Of a DNA stretch of 64,000 nucleotides, positions 17,950 to 26,349 are shown in pieces; position 1 is the stretch's first letter; every line of letters starts with the position of its first letter. The notes beneath the pieces were generated by a model, which was given only the letters and a program-made list of their open reading frames with translations, was not told where the DNA came from and ran no database searches. This DNA comes from Sulfuritalea sp. (lineage in GTDB: Bacteria; Pseudomonadota; Gammaproteobacteria; Burkholderiales; Rhodocyclaceae). The position numbers and the translations under genes are program-made. The stretch is taken from the NCBI GenBank assembly GCA_016712985.1, contig JADJQA010000034.1, positions 1-64,000 on the forward strand, written 5' to 3'.

Positions 17950-18321
17950 TCAGGTTTTCGGTGGAACTCCGGGAGGGCGCTTCGACTTCTTGAAAAAGCG
18001 CTTTGAAGGCTTCGATCCGGGCATCGGATCCTGCCTTCTCGGCTGCTCCGGGCGGCGTCCCTGGCCCTGGCTTGGAACTGGGCGTCGTCCTGGTTCCGCG
18101 GGCGCTCCCTGAACGCGGTTGCCGGGTGCGAGACAGATTTCGAGCTCGATGATCTCGTCCCAGATGGCGTCGGTGCGCTGGTGATCCGGGATCGCCAGTA
18201 GTTCCCGCAGGCGACGTCGCGGGTCCGCAAGCTGCGGTTCGTTGCGCTGGGGCTCGGGAGGCGGCTGCTCGCCGGGCGCGGCGTCGATGGGAGGCTGTTC
18301 GATGGGTTGTTCTTCGTTCAT
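17950..18321 (-). CDS. Small Pro/Arg-rich hypothetical protein
   Basis: A 123-residue protein of unknown function. Only the middle looks structured: a helical LRELLAIPDHQRTDAIWDEI stretch at about 40-60. The N-terminus is Glu/Pro/Gln-rich, and the C-terminus is basic and low-complexity, ending in KKSKRPPG. The ATG is followed by a codon pattern like that of neighbouring genes. It lies between ftsX and rpoH on the same strand. The leader (18322-18350) is AT-rich and could hold a promoter. Possibly a nucleic-acid-binding protein given its charge, but this is only a guess. Confidence 0.6.
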   Translation of the reverse strand: MNEEQPIEQPPIDAAPGEQPPPEPQRNEPQLADPRRRLRELLAIPDHQRTDAIWDEIIELEICLAPGNRVQGAPAEPGRRPVPSQGQGRRPEQPRRQDPMPGSKPSKRFFKKSKRPPGVPPKT

Positions 18322-18460
18322 TTATATATTATCGCCCGAATAACGCATTCTGTTCCAGTGTGTTGCCGGTCGCAGCGAGCGCAATGTGGGTTTTTAGTTA
18401 CTGCCGCCACGCCTACCGTCGATGAATCTGGCGTTAGCCTGCGCTGAAGCTTCGTTTTAG

Positions 18461-19360
18461 TCACGGCTGTTGCAAATGCTGCCGCAGGGAGATCATCGCG
18501 CCCAGCCAGCCGAGCCCGGCGGCTAGGCCCAGCAACAGGGCCGAGTCCCGCGCGTCGAGCGACTGCAGGACCAGGGTGAGGTCATAGAGGCGAACCAGCT
18601 CGCCCAAGGGCGCACGTAGCCAGAGCGCCGCCGCGCCGACCAGCAACCATGCCGCGATACCCCCGGCCAATCCCAGCAGGAGGCCGTAGTACAAGAATGG
18701 GCGCTGAATGAAGCCGTTCGTCGCGCCAAGCAGTTGGCTCACCTCGATCTCCGCCCGATGCGTAAGTACCTGCATGCGGATGATGCTGAAACTGATCGCG
18801 ATCAGCCCGGCGCCGAGCAACGCGCCAAGGAGCATTACCCCCGTGCGGCCGAGCTTGAGCAGGGCGTCGAGCCGGCGTACCCAAGCTGAATCTAGCTGCA
18901 CATGCTCAACCTTGGGCCATTGGCGGAACTCCGCTGCGAGTTTTTCCATCGATTCAGGCCTCTCATCCGTGGCGGTGACGACGAGAGCGTCAGGGAATGG
19001 GTTGGCCGGCAGGGCTTCGATTACATCGCGCAAACCGGAGTTGGACTTCAGTCGCGCCAGCGTCTCTTCCTTCGGCAGCAACTGCACATGTTTAACGCCG
19101 CCGTACTTGCCCAGGCGCGATTCAATTTCCGTCGCTGCCCGTCGTTCGGCGCTGGCCAACATGAACACGGAAATCTGCGGCACTGCGGAAGTCGTGCCGG
19201 GCAGGCGCATGGCGTTGGCGAGCAACATCTGGCCCCCCGCCGGCAGGGCCAGTGCGACCCCTATGGCCAAAACCGAAAGAACGTTGTTGAGCGGGGCGGC
19301 GGCCAGTCTGCGCAGTGCCAGCAGGATGGCATCCTGATGCTGCGCCAGCCAGGTATTCAT
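18461..19360 (-). CDS. ftsX: Cell division protein FtsX
   Basis: A 299-residue FtsX/permease-type protein: a cytoplasmic N-terminus, a first membrane helix near residues 25-45 (NNVLSVLAIGVALALPAGG), a periplasmic domain, and three further helices in the C-terminal half (VMLLGALLGAGLIAISFS; LYYGLLLGLAGGIAAWLL; LLLGLAAGLGWLGAMISL). With FtsE it couples the divisome to activation of peptidoglycan hydrolases. The start overlaps the ftsE stop by 4 bp. Confidence 0.95.
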   Translation of the reverse strand: MNTWLAQHQDAILLALRRLAAAPLNNVLSVLAIGVALALPAGGQMLLANAMRLPGTTSAVPQISVFMLASAERRAATEIESRLGKYGGVKHVQLLPKEETLARLKSNSGLRDVIEALPANPFPDALVVTATDERPESMEKLAAEFRQWPKVEHVQLDSAWVRRLDALLKLGRTGVMLLGALLGAGLIAISFSIIRMQVLTHRAEIEVSQLLGATNGFIQRPFLYYGLLLGLAGGIAAWLLVGAAALWLRAPLGELVRLYDLTLVLQSLDARDSALLLGLAAGLGWLGAMISLRQHLQQP

Positions 19361-20004
19361 GGCAGCAGCTTGCCGTGATCAAGCCGCAGGCGTCGCGCCG
19401 CCGGAAACAAGTCATCGGCATAAGTGGCGATCAACAACGTGACGCCGACCTGGTGGAACTCGTGAAAGATGCGCGCCACATCCGCCGCCGTCTCCTTGTC
19501 AAGGTGGGCCGTGGGTTCATCGGCGAGCAGCAGGGTCGGTCGATTGACCACCGCGCGGGCGATCGCCAGACGCTGCTGTTCCCCCCCCGAGAGCATGATC
19601 GGCAGGGCTTTCTCGCGGCTGGCAAGACCGACCTTGTCCAGCGCGGTGCGCACGCGCTGTGCGGCGTCGCGTCGCGGGAACCCGGCTATCGACAAGGGCA
19701 GCATGACGTTTTCGAACACCGTCCGATCGAACAGCAGCTTCTGGTCCTGGAACACCATGCCGATGCGCCGGCGCAGATAGGGCAGGGCCGCGCGCGCCAG
19801 CGCGCCCACGTTCTGGCCGCCGACCAGGACCACACCCGAGGTGCACTTCTCGATCGCTGCAACCAGCCTGAGCAGCGTCGATTTCCCCGCGCCCGAGTGG
19901 CCGCTGACCAGAACCATCTGCCGCTCCGCGATTTCGAAACTGAGGTTGGAAAGCGCATCGACCCCTGGCGGATAGCGTTTGGAAACGCGGTCGAAACGGA
20001 TCAC
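19357..20004 (-). CDS. ftsE: Cell division ATP-binding protein FtsE
   Basis: A 215-residue ABC ATPase with the Walker A GHSGAGKSTLLR, signature LSGGEQQR, Walker B LLLADEPTAHLD and H-loop region. The N-terminal MIRFDRVSKRYPPG is the usual FtsE start. It forms the FtsEX complex with the next gene. Its ATG overlaps the last base of the ftsY stop, completing the conserved ftsY-ftsE-ftsX order. Confidence 0.96.
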   Translation of the reverse strand: MIRFDRVSKRYPPGVDALSNLSFEIAERQMVLVSGHSGAGKSTLLRLVAAIEKCTSGVVLVGGQNVGALARAALPYLRRRIGMVFQDQKLLFDRTVFENVMLPLSIAGFPRRDAAQRVRTALDKVGLASREKALPIMLSGGEQQRLAIARAVVNRPTLLLADEPTAHLDKETAADVARIFHEFHQVGVTLLIATYADDLFPAARRLRLDHGKLLP

Positions 20005-20987
20005 TATGAAGGCCCGGGCGCCGGTTCCAGCAGTGCCGCGACAAACTCGCTGGCGCGGAATGCCTGCAAGTCATCAATACCCTCGCCGATACCGATGAAG
20101 CGCACCGGTTTTGGACACTGGCGCGCGATCGCGGCGAGTACGCCGCCCTTCGCGGTGCCATCCAGTTTGGTGATGACCAGCCCGGTTACGCCGATCGCCT
20201 TGTCGAAGGCCTTGACCTGTTGCACCGCGTTCTGGCCGATGTTGGCGTCCAGTACCAGCAGCACTTCGTGGGGCCCGGACGCATCGGCTTTCTGGATCAC
20301 GCGACGCACCTTGGCGATCTCTTCCATCAGGTGCAGTTGCGTCGGCAGGCGCCCGGCGGTGTCGGCCAGGACGACGTCAATCTTGCGGGCACGGGCAGCA
20401 TTGATCGCGTCAAACACCACCGCCGCCGAATCGCCGGATTCCTGGGCGATGACGGCGATGCCATTCCTGTCGCCCCACGCGGTCAGTTGCTCGCGGGCCG
20501 CTGCACGGAAGGTGTCGCCCGCCGCCAGGAGCACGCTCTTTCCCTGACTCTGGAAGTGTTTGGCGAGCTTGCCTATGGAAGTGGTCTTGCCGGCGCCGTT
20601 GACGCCGGCGATCATGATCACGAAGGGTTGGTGGCCGCCGGCATCCAGGGTCTGCTCAAGCGGCGCGAGCAGGGTCCGCAGCCCTTCTGCCAGAGCCGAT
20701 CGCAGTTGAGCGGGGGTTTCCAGCCGCTCGCGCTTGACCGCGGTCTTGAGCGCCGCCAGCAGCCATTGCGTTGCCTCGATGCCGCAATCCGCCATCAGCA
20801 GCGTGGATTCCAGATCGTCGAGCAGATCATCGTCGATCTTCGACCGGCTGAAGAGCTCTGTCAGCGGCGTGTTGAGGGTGGCGCGGGTGCGGGACAGGCC
20901 GGCCTTGAGGCGTTCGCTCCACGAAGTACGCGGCGCTTCGCCTGGCGGCGTCTGTGCGGCGGGGTCGGTCTTGAGGAAACCAAACAT
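20004..20987 (-). CDS. ftsY: Signal recognition particle receptor FtsY
   Basis: The start is ATG 20987 (MFGFLKTDPAAQ). A longer upstream frame exists, but it crosses into the divergent peptidase promoter. The protein has 327 residues: a short acidic/Ala-rich N-region, an N domain, and the SRP GTPase G domain with GVNGAGKTTSIGKLA, DTAGRLPTQ and TKLDGTAKGG. It docks SRP-ribosome complexes at the membrane. The long acidic A domain of the E. coli protein is absent, as is usual in betaproteobacteria. Confidence 0.95.
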   Translation of the reverse strand: MFGFLKTDPAAQTPPGEAPRTSWSERLKAGLSRTRATLNTPLTELFSRSKIDDDLLDDLESTLLMADCGIEATQWLLAALKTAVKRERLETPAQLRSALAEGLRTLLAPLEQTLDAGGHQPFVIMIAGVNGAGKTTSIGKLAKHFQSQGKSVLLAAGDTFRAAAREQLTAWGDRNGIAVIAQESGDSAAVVFDAINAARARKIDVVLADTAGRLPTQLHLMEEIAKVRRVIQKADASGPHEVLLVLDANIGQNAVQQVKAFDKAIGVTGLVITKLDGTAKGGVLAAIARQCPKPVRFIGIGEGIDDLQAFRASEFVAALLEPAPGPS

Positions 20988-21084
20988 GCGGAATGCGGTC
21001 GGAGGCTGAAGCCGCGCTAAGATGCGCAGCGCGCAGATTTTAACAGAAGCCTTTTCCCAGCCACTCCAACCACCAATACCCGTC

Positions 21085-22449
21085 ATGAAATCATCGCTAG
21101 CCGCCTGTGTCGTCCTGGTATGCGCCTTAGCGCCAGCGCCGGCTCTTGCCAATCCGTTTGAAGCGAAGCTCGCCAACGGCCTGCGCGTCATCGTCAAGGA
21201 AGACCGCCGCGCACCGACTGCCGTGCATATGGTCTGGTACCGCGCCGGCAGCATGGACGAAAAGGATGGCACCTCGGGCGTCGCCCACGTGCTGGAGCAC
21301 ATGATGTTCAAGGGCACGAAAAACCTCAAGTCGGGCGAATTCAACAAGCGCGTGGCCGAAGCCGGCGGTCGTGACAATGCCTTCACCAGCCGCGACTACA
21401 CCGCTTATTTCCAGATCGTGCCGAAGGCCGCGCTGCCGGAAATGATGAAGCTCGAAGCCGACCGCATGGCCAACCTGAAACTGGAGCCTGATGAGTTCGC
21501 TTCCGAGATCAAGGTGGTCATGGAAGAACGGCGCTTGCGCACCGACGACAATCCGCAGGGGCTGGTCTATGAAGCCCTGAGTTCGGCCATGTTTCAGGCG
21601 CATCCCTATCGGCGGCCGATCATCGGCTGGATGGACGATCTCGAACACATGACCTGGCAGGATGCCCGCGACTGGTACCGGCAGTGGTATGTGCCGAACA
21701 ATGCCTATGTCGTGGTGGTGGGCGACGTCGATCACCGCGACGTGTTCCGGCTGGCGCAGAAATACTACGGCGCACACAAGTCCCAGGCCCTGCCCGAACG
21801 CAAGCCGCAGAACGAACCGGAGCAGGCCGGCATTCGCCGCGTCAGCGTCAAGGCGCCGGCCAGGCTGCCCTACATCGCCATGTCCTGGAAGACGCCGAAG
21901 CTGCGCGACGTGAACAAGGATCGCGACCCGTATGCGCTGGATGTGCTGGCGGCGGTGCTCGACGGCCATGACGCCGCGCGCTTCGCCAAAAACCTGGTGC
22001 GCGGCAGTCGCGTCGCCCAGTCGGCCGGCGCCGGCTATGACGGCACCCTGCGCGGCGAGTCCACCTTCACCCTCGACGGCCAGCCGGCTGAAGGCAAGAC
22101 CATCGGCGACCTGGAAGCCGCCTTGCGCGCCGAGCTCAAGCGCGTCCAGGACGAGGGCGTCTCGGCCGAGGAACTTGCGCGGGTCAAGACGCAGTCGATC
22201 GCTGCACAGATCTACAAGCGCGACTCGCTGATGGCGCAGGCCATGGAAATCGGCGGCGCGGAAGCCGCCGGTGTGTCCTGGCGCGACATCGACCTGCTGC
22301 TCGAAAAGCTCAAGAGCGTTACCGCCGAAGAAGTCCAGGCCGTGGCGAAGAAATATTTTTCGGACGACACGCTGAGTATCGCGGTGCTCGATCCGCAGCC
22401 CGTCGAAAACAGCAAACCGAGGAAGCCCTTCGCGGCAGTGAGGCACTGA
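21085..22449 (+). CDS. M16-family zinc metallopeptidase (catalytic subunit)
   Basis: The start is ATG 21085, followed by a signal peptide (SLAACVVLVCALAPAPALA). The 454-residue protein has the inverted zinc motif HVLEH (in GTSGVAHVLEHMMFKGT) and the downstream Glu in KVVMEERRLRTDDNP, so it is likely active. Two M16 half-domains follow. It pairs with the next gene, which lacks the zinc motif, as in periplasmic PqqL/YmxG-type two-gene systems. Role: degradation of periplasmic peptides or of organelle-presequence-like peptides. Substrate unknown. Confidence 0.93.
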   Translation: MKSSLAACVVLVCALAPAPALANPFEAKLANGLRVIVKEDRRAPTAVHMVWYRAGSMDEKDGTSGVAHVLEHMMFKGTKNLKSGEFNKRVAEAGGRDNAFTSRDYTAYFQIVPKAALPEMMKLEADRMANLKLEPDEFASEIKVVMEERRLRTDDNPQGLVYEALSSAMFQAHPYRRPIIGWMDDLEHMTWQDARDWYRQWYVPNNAYVVVVGDVDHRDVFRLAQKYYGAHKSQALPERKPQNEPEQAGIRRVSVKAPARLPYIAMSWKTPKLRDVNKDRDPYALDVLAAVLDGHDAARFAKNLVRGSRVAQSAGAGYDGTLRGESTFTLDGQPAEGKTIGDLEAALRAELKRVQDEGVSAEELARVKTQSIAAQIYKRDSLMAQAMEIGGAEAAGVSWRDIDLLLEKLKSVTAEEVQAVAKKYFSDDTLSIAVLDPQPVENSKPRKPFAAVRH

Positions 22450-22460
22450 TGAAGCAAAGC

Positions 22461-22675
22461 AAATTGAACGCCACCCACCCCTGGGCCACGGCTGGCTTTG
22501 CACAGCCAGACGGGCTCGGCGGCGCAAAGCAGTGCATTGCGAAGCCCCGCCTGCGGCCCCTTCCCGTGGCGGGGCTACTGATGAAGCCCCTGCGCAGCAA
22601 GACGGCCAGCATAGCCGGCGCGTCGCTGCGGATGGCCGGCTCGCTTCGCTCGATTATTTTGGGGCGCTCACGAAC
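22461..22675 (+). repeat. Dispersed intergenic repeat, copy B
   Basis: This copy has the family landmarks in order: AAATTGAACGCC, GGCTGGCTTTGCACAGCC, GGCGGCGCAAAGC, TTGCGAAGCCCCGCCTGC, GGGGCTACTGATGA and TCGCTTCGCTCGATTAT. It starts within 15 bp of the end of the first M16 gene and runs into the N-terminal coding region of the second, so it has displaced or replaced that gene's original leader. Compare 7492-7665 (opposite strand) and 25338-25426. Confidence 0.7.
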
Positions 22676-23962
22676 CCGTTTTACGTTGATCTGTCTGCTG
22701 ACCTCCCTGGCATCGAGCCTGGCCCTGGCCGGCGTCAAGATCGAGCACTGGACCGCGCTACCGGGGCCCGGGTGTATTTCATCGAGACACGGGTGCTGCC
22801 CATACTCGACGTCCAGATTGATTTTGCCGCCGGCGGCGCCTTCGTTGCGGCGGACAAGGCCGGCGTCGCCGGGCTGACCCGCAGCCTGCTGGAAGCGGGT
22901 GCCGGCGACATGGATGAGGAAAAAATTTCCGGACGCCTGGTGGATATCGGCGCACACCTGGGCGGCGGTGCCGACAGCGACCGCGCCAGCGTCAGCCTGC
23001 GCACGCTGTCCAGCAAAACCGAGCGCGAAGCCGCGCTGGATCTGATGCGCACCGTGTTGTCGGCGCCGACTTTTCCGCAATCGGTGCTGGAGCGTGAAAA
23101 GGGCCGCAGCATTGCCGGCATCCGCGAAGCCGAAACACGGCCGGACGCGATTGCCGGCAAGCGCTTCGCCGCGGCCATCTATCCCGGCCATCCCTACGGC
23201 GTCAGCCCGTCCGTGGGCAGCGTCGGTGCCATCACGCGCGAGGATCTCGTCGCCTTTCATAACAGGCACTACGGCGCGAAGGGTGCGGTGGTATCGATCA
23301 TCGGCGACGTCTCCCGCGCCGAGGCCGAGGCGATCGCCCTGCGCCTGACCGAAGCGCTGCCGCCCGGCGGCGCCGCACTGGTGCCGCCGCCGGTGAAGCA
23401 ACCGCAGCGGGAGACGATCAAGGTGCCGCACCCTGCCGCGCAGAGCCATGTGCATGTCGGCCTGCCGGCCATCCGCCGCAGCGACCCCGATTATTTTCCA
23501 CTGCTGGTCGGCAACTACACGCTCGGCGGCGGTGGTTTCGTTTCCCGCCTGATGAAGGAGGTCCGCGAAAAGCGCGGTTACGCCTACAGTGTGCATTCCT
23601 ACTTCGCCCCGCGCAAGCTCGAGGGGCCATTCGAGATCGGGCTGCAGACCCGGCGTGACCAGGTCAACGATGCGCTGAAGGTAGTGGATGAGGTTCTCAC
23701 CGAATACATCGCCAAGGGTCCGACGCCGCAGGAACTGGCAGCGGCGAAGAAGAACATGGTCGATGGCCTGGCGCTGCGCATGGACAGCAACGCCAAGCTC
23801 CTCGGCTATCTCTCGGCCATTGGCTTCTATGGCCTGCCGCTAACTTATCTCGACGATTTTCCCGGCAACGTCAAGGCCGTCACCGCCGCGCAGGTCAAGG
23901 CCGCCTTTGCGCGCCACGTGAAGGCGGAGAATCTCGTCACTGTGGTCGTTGCTACCGATTGA
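22632..23962 (+). pseudogene. M16-family peptidase-like partner protein, with a frameshift near its N-terminus
   Basis: A signal peptide (TLICLLTSLASSLALA) and the mature start GVKIEHWTA are in one frame. From GARVYFIETRVLPILDVQI onward the frame differs and is open to 23962. The break at about 22755-22760 is one missing base (GCG-CT where GCGGCT is expected). The body is a complete M16 domain pair. At the zinc site it has LTRSLLEAG instead of HxxEH, so it is the non-catalytic subunit of the pair. ATG 22632 is the closest sensible start; 22581 is also in frame. Both lie inside repeat copy B, so the true start is uncertain. Confidence 0.75.
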
Positions 23963-23973
23963 GCCTCTGAGTC

Positions 23974-24507
23974 TTGAGCCGCATCCGCATCACCGGTGGC
24001 GAATGGCGCAGTCGCCTGGTCCAGGTACCCGATGCACCCGGCTTGCGGCCGACGCCGGATCGGGTGCGCGAGACCTTGTTCAACTGGCTGGGACAGGATC
24101 TCAAGGGGCTGCGCTGTCTTGACCTTTTCGCCGGTAGCGGGATTTTGGGCTTTGAAGCGGCGTCGCGCGGCGCGGAACATGTGGCGATGGTCGAATGCTC
24201 CCGCAGGGCATTCGCGGCGCTGCGGAAACATGCCGCCGGCTTTGAATGTCCGCGACTGGAACTGTTCTGCTGCGATGCGCTAAACTTCGCTCCCGCGTCC
24301 GGTCGGCGATTTGATCTGGTGTTCCTTGATCCGCCGTATGGACTGGGCTGGCTGGCGCGCATTGAGCCCCGGCTGGATGCGCTGGTTGCGCCGGATGCCA
24401 GGCTGTACGCGGAAGCCGAGAGGCCTCTGGAACGGCTGGGCCGTTGGTCGGTCGTGCGGCAGGGGCGGGCCGGCCAAGTTTTCTTTCACCTGCTGGAGCG
24501 GGCATGA
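23974..24507 (+). CDS. rsmD: 16S rRNA (guanine966-N2)-methyltransferase
   Basis: A 177-residue protein starting at TTG 23974. Motifs: MSRIRITGGEWRSR and GLRPTPDRVRETLFNWL at the N-terminus, the SAM loop CLDLFAGSGILGFEA and the catalytic VFLDPPYGLG. It methylates G966 of 16S rRNA. It overlaps coaD by 4 bp, the usual rsmD-coaD arrangement. Confidence 0.94.
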   Translation: MSRIRITGGEWRSRLVQVPDAPGLRPTPDRVRETLFNWLGQDLKGLRCLDLFAGSGILGFEAASRGAEHVAMVECSRRAFAALRKHAAGFECPRLELFCCDALNFAPASGRRFDLVFLDPPYGLGWLARIEPRLDALVAPDARLYAEAERPLERLGRWSVVRQGRAGQVFFHLLERA

Positions 24508-25004
24508 GCAAAAGCATTGCCGTATACCCGGGGACATTCGATCCCCTTACCCGCGGTCACGAGGATCTCGTGCGACGCGCTTCGGCCCTGTTCCGGCGGG
24601 TGATCATCGGTGTTGCGGAGAGTCGCGGCAAGCGCCCCTTGTTCTCGCTGGCCGAGCGCGTCGAGATGGCCCGTGAGGTGCTGGTCGGCTATCCTAATGT
24701 CGAAATCCACGGATTTGACTGCCTGTTGATGAGTTTCATGCTTGAGCACAATGCCAGCGTGATCATGCGCGGCTTGCGCGCCGCCTCGGATTTCGAATAT
24801 GAGTTCCAGATGGCGGGCATGAATCGGAATCTCTATCCCGACGTCGAAACGGTGTTCCTCACCCCGTCGGATCAGTACATGTTCGTGTCCGCGACGATGG
24901 TGCGCGAAATTGCTTCACTCGGCGGCGATGTTTCGAAGTTTGTTCCGCCGCAAGTTCAGACACGGCTTGCCGAGAAGATTCAGCCACGCGGGTTTGCCCA
25001 GTAA
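24504..25004 (+). CDS. coaD: Phosphopantetheine adenylyltransferase
   Basis: The start is ATG 24504 (MSKSIAVYPGTFDP), overlapping the rsmD stop. The 166-residue protein has the nucleotidyltransferase motif GTFDPLTRGH, the MRGLRAASDFEYEFQMA segment and SATMVREIASLGGD, all diagnostic for CoaD. It makes dephospho-CoA from 4'-phosphopantetheine and ATP. Normal length. Confidence 0.96.
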   Translation: MSKSIAVYPGTFDPLTRGHEDLVRRASALFRRVIIGVAESRGKRPLFSLAERVEMAREVLVGYPNVEIHGFDCLLMSFMLEHNASVIMRGLRAASDFEYEFQMAGMNRNLYPDVETVFLTPSDQYMFVSATMVREIASLGGDVSKFVPPQVQTRLAEKIQPRGFAQ

Positions 25005-25018
25005 CCAGAGGAAGAATC

Positions 25019-25267
25019 ATGTCATTGATGATCACGGATGAATGCATCAACTGCGACGTATGCGAGCCCGAGTGCCCTAACAACGCCATATCGCAGGGTG
25101 ATGAGATATACATTATCGATCCAAACAAATGCACCGAATGCGTCGGGCACTTCGACACCCCGCAGTGCCGTGAAGTCTGCCCGGTGGATTGCATTCCGGA
25201 CGACCCGGATCATGCGGAATCGAAAGATCAGCTCATGGCGAAGTTCCTTCAACTGACTGCCAAGTAG
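25019..25267 (+). CDS. YfhL-type 2[4Fe-4S] ferredoxin
   Basis: An 82-residue protein with the first cluster motif CINCDVCEPECPN and a second, extended one (CTECVGHFDTPQCREVCPVDCI) with the YfhL-type insertion between cysteines. It is a low-potential electron carrier. It lies 14 bp after coaD with GAGGAAG before its ATG, a neighbourhood seen widely in betaproteobacteria. Confidence 0.94.
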   Translation: MSLMITDECINCDVCEPECPNNAISQGDEIYIIDPNKCTECVGHFDTPQCREVCPVDCIPDDPDHAESKDQLMAKFLQLTAK

Positions 25268-25337
25268 GCAAGACGTCAAGCCTTCTTGCGTGCATGCAGC
25301 AGTAGCACGGCACCCCTGGTGATGAACACGCGCAAGG

Positions 25338-25426
25338 CGAATTGAAGGCCCGCCCCTCCCATCCTCCCCTCGCGGGGAGGCTTCTGATCAGCTCGCTTCG
25401 CTCGACTATCACCCATCGCTCCGAAC
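25338..25426 (+). repeat. Dispersed intergenic repeat, copy C (shortened)
   Basis: Between the ferredoxin gene and mutM, the repeat landmarks GCGAATTGAAGGCCCGCCCCT, CCCTCGCGGGGAGGCTTCTGA, CTCGCTTCGCTCGACTAT and CATCGCTCCGAAC appear in order. The middle part with GGCTTTGCACAGCC is missing. It ends just before the mutM stop codon. CCTCCCCTCGCGGGGAGG forms a strong hairpin that may also terminate transcription of both convergent genes. Confidence 0.7.
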
Positions 25427-25439
25427 GAGCTATTTCACG

Positions 25440-26264
25440 TCAACGCTGACAGCCCGCGCAAAAGAACGTTGCGCGCTGTCCCTGGCGCAGTTCCCTGATT
25501 CGGCGGCCGCAGACACGGCAGGATTCGCCGCCGCGGCCGTAGACAGAATACTGCTGCTGGAAATAGCCGGAGCTGCCATCGGAATGAATGAAGTCGCGCA
25601 GGCTGCTGCCGCCCGCGTCGATGGCGGCAGCCAGCGTCGTCTTGATGGCCTGAACAAGGCGCCCCAGGCGCTTCAGGGATATCCTGCCAGCAGGCGTGCG
25701 CGGATCGATGCCGGCGCGGAACAGGCTTTCCGATGCATATATGTTGCCGATGCCGACGACACGGTGGCTGTCCATCAATGCCGGTTTGATCGCTGCCGAG
25801 ACGCCCGCCAACTCTTGCTTTAGCCATTCGGCGCTGAACTGCTCGGTCAGCGGCTCGACGCCAAGCACGGCCAGCAGCGGATGTGTCAGTGGGTCGCCCG
25901 GTAGCCAGAGAATCGCACCGAAGCGACGCGGATCCCGCAGCCGCAAGGCTACTGATTCACGTTTGATGGCGAACACCAGGTCGAAGTGATCATGCTTTTC
26001 GGCCGGAAGGCCCGCCGGCACCAGCCGCAGACTGCCCGACATGCCGAGATGAATCAGCAGATGCCCGTGGTCAAAGCGCAGCAACAGGTACTTGCCGCGA
26101 CGGCTTACGGCAGCAAGGCAATGTCCGCCCAGCGTTCGGGGAAGGTCCCGCGGCAGCGGATAGCGCAGCGCCTGCGTTCGCGCGATCACGCCCGAGACCC
26201 GGCGTCCGGTCAACGTCGGTGCAATGCCGCGAAGGGTGACTTCGACCTCGGGCAGTTCAGGCAT
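25440..26264 (-). CDS. mutM: Formamidopyrimidine-DNA glycosylase
   Basis: The start is ATG 26264 (MPELPEVEV), because Pro2 and Glu3 after the initiator are catalytic; seven upstream codons are discounted. The protein has 274 residues with the N-terminal beta-sandwich, the H2TH region (LKQELAGVSAAIKPALMDSHRVVGIGNIYASE) and a C-terminal zinc finger with two CxxC pairs (CRVC and CAGC). It removes 8-oxoguanine. It is divergent from the TPR gene. Confidence 0.95.
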   Translation of the reverse strand: MPELPEVEVTLRGIAPTLTGRRVSGVIARTQALRYPLPRDLPRTLGGHCLAAVSRRGKYLLLRFDHGHLLIHLGMSGSLRLVPAGLPAEKHDHFDLVFAIKRESVALRLRDPRRFGAILWLPGDPLTHPLLAVLGVEPLTEQFSAEWLKQELAGVSAAIKPALMDSHRVVGIGNIYASESLFRAGIDPRTPAGRISLKRLGRLVQAIKTTLAAAIDAGGSSLRDFIHSDGSSGYFQQQYSVYGRGGESCRVCGRRIRELRQGQRATFFCAGCQR

Positions 26265-26349
26265 GCCGGGACTCGCACGAAACATCTGCCGAAACTGCTA
26301 ACATCGCCGCATTGTATGCGACAGCAGTGTTGCTCCCGGGTGCCGCGTC

